A DNA stretch of 64,000 bases, from positions 816,459-880,458 of the forward strand of contig OX638324.1 of the NCBI GenBank assembly GCA_951812825.1, written 5' to 3'. The notes beneath the pieces are model-generated. The model searched no databases. It was not told the origin of the DNA and worked only from the letters and a program-made list of their open reading frames with translations. The DNA is from an uncultured Dehalococcoidia bacterium. Its GTDB lineage: Bacteria; Chloroflexota; Dehalococcoidia; Lucifugimonadales; GCA-2712585. Made by a program: the position numbers and the translations under genes. Position 1 is the stretch's first letter. Every line of letters begins with the position of its first letter. Below, one piece after another: positions 8,193-16,818 of the stretch.

Positions 8193-9139
8193 TGTTCGGC
8201 CTCCCGCGCCGACACTGTAACCGTCACAGGCCCCCTCAGCCCCGTGGGACAGGGTGAGGATATCCCCTCTGAAGGACTCGAAGGCAAAGTCGCCTGGTTC
8301 CAACCGGAGAATCCCATACTGGCCGACAAGCAGTCCCTGCAAGCCTTGCAGGAGAACGTTAAAAAGCAGCCAAAGCCGGAGCGGTAGCTGCCGTCATCTC
8401 CGGCGACCTGGGCTTCGATAGCTATTCCCTGCTTCTGATTGTCGAATCGTCAATTCCGGCCCTGCTCTTCCGGTCAGACGTGGAAGAATCCTGGATCCAG
8501 TCCTTGTCCGGCGGCCAAATGGACATGTCCGTAACCGTTGAAGTGGGAAATCTGGAGTCCCAAAACATAGTCGCAGAAATGAGGGGCGCCGGTAACGACC
8601 TCGTCATCGTTGGCGCTCACTACGACATTGTCCCCACTACCCCGGCCGGCGCCAACGACAACACTTCCGGCGTCGCTATTATCCTCTCACTGGCGAAAGC
8701 TCTGGCCTGACATTCCCTTCCATACACCGTCAGATTCGTCGCCTTCGGGTCGGAAGAACTCGGACTCTACGGCAGCCGTCACTACGTCGCATCCCTCTCC
8801 GAAGCGGAACTGTCCCGCATCAAAGCAATGCTGAATTTCGACGTAGTCGGCTCCGGCCCACGCCTCGAGGCCGTCGGTCCCCAGACTTTGCAGAATCAGG
8901 CCCTGAGCATTGCGGATGATCCGGAAGTCGAAGCCCAACCGGGCACTCTCCCCCCGGGAGCCGCCAGCGATCACGTCCCGTTCCAAGACAAGGGCATCCC
9001 AGCCTTGCTGCTGTTCGGTCCGGACATCTCCCGCATCCACACCCCGGAGGACGTGCTGGAATTCATCAACCCCGAACTCCTGGGCGGCGCCTACCTGATC
9101 TCCCTAGCCATCCTCGAATCCGATCAGTTCGGCCGGTAA
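8193..9139 (+). pseudogene. Broken M28-family metallopeptidase gene
   Basis: Remnant of a secreted zinc aminopeptidase with a protease-associated (PA) domain. Recognisable pieces in order: PA-domain text LEGKVAWFQPENP then KAGAVAAVISGDLG; the metal site VIVGAHYDIV and GANDNTSGVA; the catalytic glutamate region FGSEELGLYGSRHYVASL; and the C-terminal SDHVPFQDKGIPALL. Three lesions are visible. The N-terminal part before the PA domain is missing. A one-base loss in the A run at 8361-8365 shifts the frame between ENVKK and AAKAGA. An in-frame TGA at 8708-8710 sits where related proteins usually have glycine (one change from GGA). A sequencing error could explain the homopolymer shift but not all three. 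Confidence 0.8.
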
Positions 9140-9160
9140 CGACGCCGATACACGTCCCCC

Positions 9161-10303
9161 CTACCCATCCTCCTTCAACGCCGGTATAACCTCCGTCCCC
9201 CACAGCTCTATCGACCGCATCACGTCCTTGTGCGGCATCGGCCCCTCGTGCCCGTAAATCAGCAGATATCCCGCCTTCAACTCTTTCCGAATCCGACGCA
9301 GCGTCGCGATCACCGTGTCCGGACTCCCCACAATCAGGTTGTCCATCCCGATTAGATCGTCGTACGTCCAACTCCCGAACCCCGGCTGCACCCGCCGCGA
9401 AGCAATCTTCGCCGCGTCCCGGCTCCGGTACCCCGGCGGGTCCGCGTGCTCCTCGATGGACTTGAACCGGTACTTCTCGTTCCACATGAAGTGTTTGCCC
9501 ATCTCGTAGGCCCGCTCGTCCGTATCCGCCACAAACGCCCGGATCAGGTATCCGTAATGCTCCGGCCCCGTGTCATGCCCCGCGGCGCGGGCCGTCTTGT
9601 GGTAAAGCTCGTTCGTCTGCACCGCCACGTCCAGCAGGCTCCCCAGGCTCATGTACGCATAACCTCGCTCCGCCGCCCACACCACGCTCTCCACGCTCGA
9701 AGTCCCCGGATACCATATCGGCGGATGCGGCTTCTGAATCGGCTTCATCCACGGATTCACAATCCGGTTGTGGTAATACTTCCCCTCCCACCGGAACGGC
9801 CCGTCCGTGGTCCACGTTTTGATGATAAGGTCGTGCGCCTCCTCGAACCGCTCCATGTTCTCCGCCGGGTTGATATTCGCCTGTAGACTCTCCACCGGCG
9901 TCCCTCGCACAAACCCGGAAATCACCCGCCCGCCGGAAATCACGTCCACCATCGCAATCTCTTCCGCCAGACGCACCGGATTCGTCGTCACCGGTATCAC
10001 GTTCCCCAGAATCGCAATCTTGCAATTCTTCGTCACCTTCGCAATCGCCGTCGCGTCGATGTTCGCCGAAGGCTTCATGCACCACCATGCGTTGTGGTGC
10101 TCGTTCGTCATTATCCCGTCGAATCCCACCTCATCTGCGAACGCATACTGCTCGTGATACTCGTTGTACAACTGGTGCGCCTTCATCGGATCGAAGAACC
10201 GGTTGCTCAACGTGAAATAGGACTCATCCTGGTGCTCTGCCAGCACGTCTTCCGTCGTAAAACTATATGGCTGCTCCGTAAACCAATGCACCTGAACGGA
10301 CAT
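9161..10303 (-). CDS. LLM class flavin-dependent oxidoreductase
   Basis: Luciferase-like monooxygenase fold, 380 residues. It probably uses FMN or F420 and acts on an unknown organic substrate. Seen: the early GFDGIMTNEHHNAWW segment, the VIPVTTNPVRLAEEIAMVDV and SGGRVISGFVRG motifs typical of the family's flavin-binding barrel, and the late GSPDTVIATLRRI segment. The open frame extends to a TTG at 10321, but AAGGAGG lies just upstream of the ATG at 10303, which I take as the start. It faces an alpha/beta hydrolase and another LLM gene on the same strand, which suggests a small catabolic group. Confidence 0.87.
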   Translation of the reverse strand: MSVQVHWFTEQPYSFTTEDVLAEHQDESYFTLSNRFFDPMKAHQLYNEYHEQYAFADEVGFDGIMTNEHHNAWWCMKPSANIDATAIAKVTKNCKIAILGNVIPVTTNPVRLAEEIAMVDVISGGRVISGFVRGTPVESLQANINPAENMERFEEAHDLIIKTWTTDGPFRWEGKYYHNRIVNPWMKPIQKPHPPIWYPGTSSVESVVWAAERGYAYMSLGSLLDVAVQTNELYHKTARAAGHDTGPEHYGYLIRAFVADTDERAYEMGKHFMWNEKYRFKSIEEHADPPGYRSRDAAKIASRRVQPGFGSWTYDDLIGMDNLIVGSPDTVIATLRRIRKELKAGYLLIYGHEGPMPHKDVMRSIELWGTEVIPALKEDG

Positions 10304-10342
10304 CGCCTGCCTCCTTACCAATAATTACCTGAACCACTCCTC

Positions 10343-10362
10343 ATTCCCGCGAAGGCGGGAAT
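10343..10362 (+). repeat. Family C hairpin repeat
   Basis: ATTCCCGC, loop gaag, GCGGGAAT: a perfect 8-bp stem with a 4-nt loop. It resembles the widespread ATTCCC-N8-GGGAAT type of intergenic repeat. It is the clearest copy of a family found about 19 times in the window. Confidence 0.75.
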
Positions 10363-10389
10363 CCTTCTTGTCCTTCCCTCTCCACCCAC

Positions 10390-10426
10390 ATGCCATTCTG
10401 AGGAGGCCCCGCGACGAAGAATCTCG
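10390..10426 (+). repeat. Family A repeat, copy 5
   Basis: Near-consensus copy (tgccattctg at the left), 27 bp after a family C hairpin; the two families often travel together. Confidence 0.75.
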
Positions 10427-10498
10427 CCACCGGTTGACGCCATCCCCAATCCTCACTCCCGCAAAGCCGCGCGTTGGGGGCGACTCCCCCACCAACCC

Positions 10499-11290
10499 CT
10501 ACTCCCCTCGCAAAAACGGCACAACCGCCTCCAGAAACTCCTGCGGCTTCTCCACCTGCGGAATATGACCGCACCGCTCAATTATATGCACCCGCGAATT
10601 CCTGATAGCCCGCCGGTACAATTCCGCGCACTCCACCGGCACAATCGCATCCTCCCGACCCCACACAATCAGCGTCGACGTCGACACCCGTTGCAGATAA
10701 TGCGGCAGGTTCGGATTATGCATATACGGACTCCAGCACCACCGGGTCGCCGTCTCCCGGTTGTTCCGCTCCTGGTCCGCCTGCTCCCTGGTCATCGGTT
10801 GGCCGTAAGTTTCCTCATAGTTGGGCACCTGCGACGTATCGAAGAACCGCATCCCCGCCACCGCTTCCCTCGCCACCGTGAATAGCTCCGCGATCTCCCC
10901 CTCCTCAGGCTTGATCCCCACCCCCGAGCCGATAACCAGCTTGTCCAGACAGTGCGGACTCATTGCCGCCATCTCCGCCGCCATCCAGCCTCCCATGGAA
11001 AATCCAAGTAGCGAATACCGCTCCACCCCCATATCCTCCATCAGCCCCAGGTAGAAGTGTGCTACGGCGTCAATGGAATCAATCCAGTCAGGGCGCGTGG
11101 ACTTCTCGTAACCGGGATGCGAAGGAGCATAGACGGTAAACGACTTCGCCAGTTCCTCGTGATACCCCATCCACGCTGGATTGCCAGCGGCGCCGTGCAG
11201 CACCAGCAAAGGCGGGCCCTCGCCACCCTTCATCATCTGAAGCCTCGCCCCTCCGTACTCCCGGCACTCTTCTACCCAAGTTTGACCCAT
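10499..11290 (-). CDS. Alpha/beta hydrolase
   Basis: 263 residues with the complete catalytic triad of the fold: S98 in the nucleophile elbow GFSMGG, D214 in WGREDAIVP and H242 in RCGHIPQVEKP. The oxyanion-hole loop LHGAAGNPAW is near residues 31-40. A cytoplasmic esterase, C-C hydrolase (meta-cleavage type) or dehalogenase-like role all fit; the sequence does not decide. It lies between two LLM flavin enzymes on the same strand but is separated from each by repeat-bearing gaps, so co-transcription is uncertain. Confidence 0.85.
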   Translation of the reverse strand: MGQTWVEECREYGGARLQMMKGGEGPPLLVLHGAAGNPAWMGYHEELAKSFTVYAPSHPGYEKSTRPDWIDSIDAVAHFYLGLMEDMGVERYSLLGFSMGGWMAAEMAAMSPHCLDKLVIGSGVGIKPEEGEIAELFTVAREAVAGMRFFDTSQVPNYEETYGQPMTREQADQERNNRETATRWCWSPYMHNPNLPHYLQRVSTSTLIVWGREDAIVPVECAELYRRAIRNSRVHIIERCGHIPQVEKPQEFLEAVVPFLRGE

Positions 11291-11337
11291 ATATCCACCT
11301 ACTCTAGAACCTCAATTTCGCACTAATCTAATCCGTC

Positions 11338-11357
11338 ATTCCGGCGGAAGCCGGAAT
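11338..11357 (+). repeat. Family C hairpin repeat (covarying stem)
   Basis: ATTCCGGC, loop ggaa, GCCGGAAT. Relative to the copy at 10343 one base pair of the stem has changed on both sides and the 8-bp pairing is intact. Confidence 0.7.
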
Positions 11358-11386
11358 CCAGTCCCCTCCCTTCCCCCTCCACCCAA

Positions 11387-11423
11387 ATGTCATTCTGAGG
11401 AGGCTCCGCGACGAAGAATCTCG
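11387..11423 (+). repeat. Family A repeat, copy 6
   Basis: Copy with aggctccgcg in the interior, shared with copy 10; 30 bp after a family C hairpin. Confidence 0.75.
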
Positions 11424-11452
11424 TGGCCCACGCTCAAGCCTCATTCGTCCCC

Positions 11453-12325
11453 TCACCGCGTCACTTCCCTGAACCGACGAATCGCGTCAATATGCTCCTG
11501 CGGCGACCCAAAGCCGGAGTTCATCGTGTTGAACGTCACGTGCGTAGCCCCGTAGCTCTTCCAATCGGCCACGGTGTTCGCCCAGTCCTCCGGCGAATCC
11601 GAACCTGCGTTAATCGTCCCTTCAAGCCCAATCTCGGAAGGATCACGCCCCGCCTTTCGTGCGTGTTCGTGAATCCGCTCCACCATCCCTCGAAATTCGT
11701 CGTTCAGCCCCACCTGCCGCGTCGTCGTAATCCACCCATCCCCCGTCTCTCCAATTCGCTTCAGCACCTGCTCCGAGCCTCCCCCGAACCACACCGGAAT
11801 CGGACGCTGCACCGGCAGCGGCTTCAATCCCGCCCGCACAACCCGGTTCCACTTCCCCTCGAAGGTCACAACCTCCTTGGTCCACAACTCCCGCATCAAC
11901 GCTATCTGCTCCTCGCTCCGACGACCCCGATTTCTGAAATTCTCCCCTAGTGCGTCGTACTCTACGTAGTTCCACCCAATCCCGATGCCTAGGCGCAGCC
12001 GCCCTCCGCTCAACACGTCCAGCGCCGCCGCCTGCTTCGCCACCAGCGCCGTCTGACGCTGCGGCAGTATAATTATCCCCGTCGTAAACTCAATGCTCTG
12101 AGTCAACCCTGCCATGAATCCGAACAGCACGAAGGGCTCGTGAAACGCGTCCTCCAGCCTGTACGAACCCGTCCAGTTCCCGTAATAGTCCGCGTCCGCC
12201 CCCAACACGTGGTCGTACGCCAGAATATGGTCGTACCCCAACGATTCCGCCGCCTGCGCGTACTCCCTGATTGCTCCCGGATCACTCCCGATCTCCGTCT
12301 GGGGAAAAACTACGCCCACCCTCAT
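11453..12325 (-). CDS. LLM class flavin/F420-dependent oxidoreductase
   Basis: 290 residues from the ATG at 12325, which follows a CGGAGGAGG ribosome binding site; the longer open frame to 12394 is unlikely. It begins MRVGVVFPQTEIG and has SLGYDHILAYDHVLG, EFTTGIIILPQRQ, LSGGRLRLGIGIGWN and GRRSEEQIALMRELW, the pattern of F420-type LLM proteins (Rv2161c-like probable F420-dependent oxidoreductases). Substrate unknown. It is more distantly related to the 9161-10303 gene than to F420-dependent members, judged by the YDHV and GIGWN signatures. Confidence 0.86.
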   Translation of the reverse strand: MRVGVVFPQTEIGSDPGAIREYAQAAESLGYDHILAYDHVLGADADYYGNWTGSYRLEDAFHEPFVLFGFMAGLTQSIEFTTGIIILPQRQTALVAKQAAALDVLSGGRLRLGIGIGWNYVEYDALGENFRNRGRRSEEQIALMRELWTKEVVTFEGKWNRVVRAGLKPLPVQRPIPVWFGGGSEQVLKRIGETGDGWITTTRQVGLNDEFRGMVERIHEHARKAGRDPSEIGLEGTINAGSDSPEDWANTVADWKSYGATHVTFNTMNSGFGSPQEHIDAIRRFREVTR

Positions 12326-12691
12326 ACGCGCCTCCTCCGAATAGTGCATTGCTGAAGCCAGTATCTTATCATCCCTCTTTACTGTCAAACCCACCCCCCC
12401 AATCCTTGTTCCTGCGAACGAGGGCCCGTGCCCGCGGAGGCGGGTACAGGAACACGTCCTCTCCCGCCAACCGCCTTAGCCGCAACATACCACCTCCTCC
12501 CCTCTTCAACCTTCCCCACCCCCACTCCGTCATTCTCGCGAAGAGCTTGCCCCAGTGCAGACGGGGACGGGAATCCAGTGGGGTATGGGTGGTGCGCCTG
12601 AACCAGCATCCTCCCCCCTTACCCACGCCAACCCTCCCTTGGGTGTATAATTGCTTACCTTAAAACCTGAAACAGGACGAATTACCCAGCA
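12326..12691. other. Intergenic stretch before leuS with composite family C repeats
   Basis: Two composite family C elements lie here (about 12409-12450 and 12531-12578). The second contains a nested arm pair, gccccagtgcagacggggac, inside the outer cattctcgcg...gggaatcc. A TATAAT at 12646-12651 is a likely leuS -10 box; no convincing -35 is seen. No gene. Confidence 0.5.
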
Positions 12692-15163
12692 ATGACCACC
12701 ACTTCAAGACGCGTCGACGTTAGGTACCCCGCCACCGAAATTGACAGGAAATGGCAGCAGCGTTGGGACCAGGACCGCATCTACCACACCCCCAACGACG
12801 ACCCACGCCCCAAGTGGCACGAGCTCACCATGTACCCCTACCCCTCCGGCGACCTCCACATCGGCCACTGGTACGTCATGGCCCCCTCCGACTGCCACGC
12901 CCGCTTCCGCCGCATGCAGGGCTACAACGTCCTCCACCCTATGGGCTTCGACGCCTTCGGCCTCCCCGCCGAAAACGCCGCCATCCGCAACCGAATCCAC
13001 CCCCACCCCTGGACCCTCGGCAACATCGAAAACATGCGCCGTCAGCTCCGCTCCATGGGCCCCGTCTACGACTGGGACCGCGAAATTATCACCTGCCTCC
13101 CCAATTACTATCATTGGAATCAGTGGCTCTTTCTTGAATTCTACAAGCACGGCCTCGTCTACCGCGACGAAGCTCCAGTAGTCTGGTGCCCCTCCTGCAA
13201 CACCGTCCTCGCCAACGAGCAGGTCCTCAACGGCGCCTGTGAACGCTGCGACACCCTCGTCACCCGCCGCTCCCTCAAGCAGTGGTTCTTCCGAATAACC
13301 CAGTACGCCGACGAACTCCTCGACTTCAGCGGCCTCATCGAATGGCCCGAAAAAATCCTCACCATGCAGCGCAACTGGATCGGACGCAGTGAAGGCGTCG
13401 AAATCGCCTTCGACATCTCCCACTTCGACCTCGAAACTAAAGAACTCCGCACCTTCACCACCCGCATCGACACCATCTACGGCGTCACTTTCATGGTCCT
13501 CGCCCCCGAACACCCCCTCGTCGACAGCCTCACCGCTCCCGAGCAAAGGGACGCCATCCAGGCCTACGTCGAACAGGCCCGCCGCGCCACCGAAATCGAT
13601 CGCCTCTCCACCGAACGCGAAAAGACCGGCGTCCCCCTCGGAACCTACGCCATCAACCACCTCAACGACGAGCAGATCCCCCTCTATATCGCCGACTATG
13701 TCCTCACCACTTACGGCACCGGCATCGTCATGGGCGTCCCCGCCCACGACCAGCGCGACTACGAGTTCGCCCGGAAGCACGGCCTCCCCATCCGCACCGT
13801 CATCGGCGCCCCCGCGGGCGATGAACCGGAACCCGGCCGCGCCTTCACCGGCAAAGGCGTCATGGTCAACTCTGCCCCCTTCAACGACATGCCAAGCCCC
13901 GAAGGCGCCAACGCCATCGCCGACCTCGTTGAAGAGAAAGGCTGGGGCAAGCGCACCGTCTCCCACCGCATCCGCGACTGGCTCGTCTCCCGTCAGCGCT
14001 ATTGGGGCACCCCCATCCCCTTCGTCTACTGCGACGACTGCGGCACCGTTCCCCTCCCCAACGAACAGCTTCCCGTCCTCCTCCCCCTCGACGCGGAGTT
14101 CAAGCCCACCGGCGAATCCCCCCTCGCCATCAGCGACGACTTCGTCAACACCACGTGCCCCGGCTGCGACGGCCCCGCCAAGCGCGAGACCGACACTATG
14201 GACACTTTCGTCGACTCCTCTTGGTACATGTTCCGCTTCGCCAGCCCCGCCGAGGACGGTGCCCCCTTTGATCCTGACCTCCTCGGCCAGTGGCTCCCCG
14301 TAGACCAGTACACCGGCGGCGCCGAACACGCCGTCATGCACCTCCTCTACTCCCGCTTCTTCACCAAGGCCATGCGCGACATGGGTATGCTCAATTTCGA
14401 CGAACCCTTCCTCCGCCTCTTTAACCAGGGCACCATCATCGCCGGCGGCTCAAAGATGAGCAAGTCCCGCGGCAACGTCATCAGCCCCGACGCCTACGTC
14501 GAAGTCTTCGGCGCCGACGTCGTCCGCGCCTACCTCATGTTCCTCGGCCCCTGGGACCAGGGCGGAGACTGGACCGACACCGGCATCAACGGCATCTCCC
14601 GCTGGACCAATCGCCTCTGGGACCTCTTCCAGCGTGACCCGTCAGAACTCCCCAACGCCGTCAACGACTCCGACGCTGCCGACACCCGCCGAAAGCTCCA
14701 CCAGACCATCGAAAAGGTCCACACAGACCTCGACCGCTTCAAATTCAACACCTCCATCGCCACCCTCATGGAGTTCACCAATCACCTCTCTCAGGCGTGG
14801 AACAGCAACTCCGTCGACGCCCAACTCTGGCGAGAATGCACGGAAAATTTCCTGCTCCTCCTAGCCCCCTTCGTCCCCCATCTCGCCGAAGAACTCTGGG
14901 AGCGAAACGGCCACCCCTACAGCATCCACAATCAGTCGTTCCCCAAGTGGGACCCCGCCCTCACCGCCGAGGAGACAATCACCCTCGTTATCCAGGTAAA
15001 CGGAAGACTCAGAGACCGTCTCCAGGCCCCCGCCTCAATCACCGAAGATGCCGTCAAGGAAATAGCCCTCGCCAGCCCCCGCGTCCAGACCCACACCCAG
15101 GGCAAACAAATCCGAAAGCTCATCTACGTCCCCGGCCGCCTCATCAACATAGTCGCCACCTAA
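12692..15163 (+). CDS. leuS: Leucyl-tRNA synthetase
   Basis: Charges tRNA-Leu in the cytoplasm. 823 residues, normal bacterial length. Class I signatures are present: the HIGH box as PYPSGDLHIGHWYVM near residues 49-63 and the KMSKS box as SKMSKSRGNVI near residue 588. The Zn-ribbon CPSCNTVLANEQV and the CP1 editing domain with TRIDTIYGVTFMV are in place, and the C-terminal anticodon domain ends with the short family-specific tail. The start is the ATG at 12692 after AGGACGAATTACCCAGC. It is flanked by repeats on both sides and so probably monocistronic. Confidence 0.97.
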   Translation: MTTTSRRVDVRYPATEIDRKWQQRWDQDRIYHTPNDDPRPKWHELTMYPYPSGDLHIGHWYVMAPSDCHARFRRMQGYNVLHPMGFDAFGLPAENAAIRNRIHPHPWTLGNIENMRRQLRSMGPVYDWDREIITCLPNYYHWNQWLFLEFYKHGLVYRDEAPVVWCPSCNTVLANEQVLNGACERCDTLVTRRSLKQWFFRITQYADELLDFSGLIEWPEKILTMQRNWIGRSEGVEIAFDISHFDLETKELRTFTTRIDTIYGVTFMVLAPEHPLVDSLTAPEQRDAIQAYVEQARRATEIDRLSTEREKTGVPLGTYAINHLNDEQIPLYIADYVLTTYGTGIVMGVPAHDQRDYEFARKHGLPIRTVIGAPAGDEPEPGRAFTGKGVMVNSAPFNDMPSPEGANAIADLVEEKGWGKRTVSHRIRDWLVSRQRYWGTPIPFVYCDDCGTVPLPNEQLPVLLPLDAEFKPTGESPLAISDDFVNTTCPGCDGPAKRETDTMDTFVDSSWYMFRFASPAEDGAPFDPDLLGQWLPVDQYTGGAEHAVMHLLYSRFFTKAMRDMGMLNFDEPFLRLFNQGTIIAGGSKMSKSRGNVISPDAYVEVFGADVVRAYLMFLGPWDQGGDWTDTGINGISRWTNRLWDLFQRDPSELPNAVNDSDAADTRRKLHQTIEKVHTDLDRFKFNTSIATLMEFTNHLSQAWNSNSVDAQLWRECTENFLLLLAPFVPHLAEELWERNGHPYSIHNQSFPKWDPALTAEETITLVIQVNGRLRDRLQAPASITEDAVKEIALASPRVQTHTQGKQIRKLIYVPGRLINIVAT

Positions 15164-15177
15164 CCCCCTCCCCCTAC

Positions 15178-15215
15178 ATGTCATTCTGAGGAAGGCCTCG
15201 CGACGAAGAATCTCG
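15178..15215 (+). repeat. Family A repeat, copy 7
   Basis: One base longer than consensus (gaggaaggcctcgcgacg); ATTCT and AGAAT arms intact. It starts 15 bp after the leuS stop. Confidence 0.72.
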
Positions 15216-15405
15216 CAGCCGCCTCACGCCCAATTCCATCCCCATCCTTGTCCCAGCAAACGAAGGCCCGTGCCCGCGGAGAGCCTGCCCCCGCGAAGGC
15301 GGGGGCGGATACTGAAACCCACTCTCTACCCAATGTACCCCAAGCGCAGCCCGCCAATTCCTCTCTACCACCCCAAATTCAATGCTCTCGCCTCCCATTT
15401 CGTCG

Positions 15406-15423
15406 CCCCTGCAAAAGCAGGGG
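15406..15423 (+). repeat. Family C hairpin repeat (variant stem)
   Basis: CCCCTGC, loop aaaa, GCAGGGG: the stem differs from ATTCCCGC/GCGGGAAT on both sides but pairs perfectly over 7 bp. Confidence 0.65.
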
Positions 15424-15461
15424 CCCACGGAGGGCAGTGGATGGCCGCGGATTCCCATTCC

Positions 15462-15670
15462 CTCCCCATCCCACCCAAACCCCGCACCCCCTACCCTATG
15501 GCATCGCCTTCCCATGCCAATACAATATAGGACAACTCCGTTCTACCCTGCCGAAGCGCCCCCAACCCCCCGGTGAGAAGCCGTGCAACCCAAATCCAAA
15601 AATCCGCTCTTCAACGTCATCAGAAACCGGAACTTCCAGTTTCTCCTGACCAACGGCAGCATCTCCACCA
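15462..15670 (+). repeat. 209-bp direct repeat, left copy
   Basis: Matches 16793-17001 at a constant offset of 1331 bp with about five mismatches, four of them clustered near 15512-15517. The block covers the promoter, leader and first 29 codons of the MFS gene. Identity stops abruptly at 15670/17001. The two copies bracket a 1.1-kb segment holding a lipoprotein gene and a ribbon-helix-helix gene. Confidence 0.88.
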
Positions 15671-15717
15671 CCGCACGGACTCAGGTTCGGGTAGTGTCTC
15701 GGTCAAAAAACAAGTAA
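15583..15717 (+). pseudogene. Truncated 5' copy of the MFS exporter gene
   Basis: The GTG at 15583 corresponds exactly to the GTG start at 16914. The first 29 codons are identical in sense (KSKNPLFNVIRNRNFQFLLT...), then the frame runs into unrelated sequence and ends at the TAA at 15715-15717 after 44 codons. It retains the duplicated promoter region, so it might be transcribed, but it encodes no transporter. Confidence 0.8.
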
Positions 15718-15730
15718 GTGTCATCAGTCA

Positions 15731-16156
15731 TTATCGGCCACTCCCTCGCATGGATCCTTCCATATACAGATCTTCGAGGTCGTACAGCGAGCATATGACT
15801 TCTCGGTCGTCTACGTCTTCCCACGAACCCCGCGTGGGGGAAAATACCTCGATGTCGAGAGCCGAGTCTAAGTAGGGAGTCCCGACAAACTCGTCGAAGC
15901 GTTCCAAGCAGAGGTTCAACGCCACCTCCTCCACGCGGGCAGAACCCGGGAACGGCAGTCCTGCGGCCACATCTATCGAGACGACAGCATACGCCTCACG
16001 CTGATGTGGATCATCGCACGATACAAAGTCTACATCCGTTATCTCCTCAGACTCCTCGTAGTTGAAGCAATCCCCTTCTCCGACGTCGGACACATTGCCA
16101 CCACCACATGCCGCCAAAAAGGCCAGCACAAACCCGATAATCACAATCAATTTCAT
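15731..16156 (-). CDS. Predicted lipoprotein with Septum_form-like domain
   Basis: 141 residues. A lipoprotein signal peptide ends in the lipobox LAAC with the modified cysteine at residue 17. The remainder has four cysteines in the pattern GDCFNYEE, VSCDDPHQREAYAV, LCLERFDEF and VICSLYDL, resembling the septum-formation (Septum_form) domain of actinobacterial secreted proteins, where C..PH..E is characteristic. Probably an extracytoplasmic lipid-anchored protein of unknown role. GGAAGGA precedes the ATG at 16156. It lies inside the segment bracketed by the 209-bp repeat and has lower GC and less C bias than its surroundings, so it is probably acquired. Confidence 0.6.
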   Translation of the reverse strand: MKLIVIIGFVLAFLAACGGGNVSDVGEGDCFNYEESEEITDVDFVSCDDPHQREAYAVVSIDVAAGLPFPGSARVEEVALNLCLERFDEFVGTPYLDSALDIEVFSPTRGSWEDVDDREVICSLYDLEDLYMEGSMRGSGR

Positions 16157-16167
16157 CTTGATATCCT

Positions 16168-16194
16168 TCCATACTACAGCCTTCTACCTGTCAA
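16168..16194 (-). promoter_or_regulatory. Possible promoter of the lipoprotein gene
   Basis: Reading the minus strand, a perfect TTGACA (16194-16189) is followed after 15 bp by TATGGA (16173-16168). The spacing is short, so this is tentative. Confidence 0.3.
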
Positions 16195-16437
16195 CTTATG
16201 TTGGGCTACCAATAGAGTTCTATCCACGCCCTGGAAGATGGCAACCAATTCGCTGCGGTTAGTCACCAGTTGCAGGATGTCGTCGCAATCGCGGTCTTGC
16301 GTTTCTTTTTTTGTCTACCCGGCCATCAACGTCCGGTAGAATGCTGGAGACTCTGGGAACTGATACATTTTACCCTAGACAGTCGATCAGCCCTTGTCAA
16401 AGAGAACATCCGAGTTGCGTTCGTGTCCAGAAGACCC

Positions 16438-16818
16438 TCATACTTGGCGCCAGTCGTCAACCCCGCCACGATCCTTCCTCGATATGTCGGCCACGTCCTC
16501 TGGCCCAATCACCCTTTCCCTCGCCCTCTGCTCCCCAAACTGGAACAGCCTCCTCCACTCGCATTCTTCCATGTCCCTCAGCAACGCCTCGCGCACGAGT
16601 GCACATCTGGACTTCCCCTGCTGCCTCATCTCCTCGTCCACCCGCTCCGCCATCTCCGGAGACATTGAGAATGTAATCGTCCTTGTAGATCGTGGCCTCC
16701 TGGCCGTCCTATTCCCGAATCTTACTCCACCTTTGCGACACCCCAAGACATCTATCAACCACCAACATCCCTCCACCCCCAACTCATCCTTACTCCCCAT
16801 CCCAACCAAACCCCGCAC
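16438..16818 (-). CDS. Ribbon-helix-helix (CopG/Arc-type) protein
   Basis: The C-terminal ~80 residues have the RHH pattern: a basic strand RSTRTITFSMSP, then helices PEMAERVDEEMRQQG and SRCALVREALLRDM. Such proteins bind DNA as dimers and often act as antitoxins or autoregulators. The conserved core begins near residue 46. The residues before it are poor in family character and partly lie in the duplicated block, so the true start is probably internal (a TTG or GTG near 16755) and the coordinate given is the longest frame. No toxin gene is recognisable next to it. Confidence 0.5.
   Translation of the reverse strand: MRGLVGMGSKDELGVEGCWWLIDVLGCRKGGVRFGNRTARRPRSTRTITFSMSPEMAERVDEEMRQQGKSRCALVREALLRDMEECEWRRLFQFGEQRARERVIGPEDVADISRKDRGGVDDWRQV

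Larger units (their letters stand above)
15164..15582. other. Intergenic stretch with A and C repeats and the first duplicated block
   Basis: Holds family A copy 7 (15178-15215), composite family C elements around 15250-15310, a family C hairpin (15406-15423) and the start of the 209-bp block duplicated at 16793. A TACAAT at about 15520 in that block is the probable -10 of the truncated gene. Confidence 0.5.

Noticed and set aside
16326-16508. A PIN or MazF toxin next to the RHH protein
   Set aside because: The open frame there has an LLDTN string but no further PIN acidic residues, and it overlaps the end of the RHH gene in another frame.
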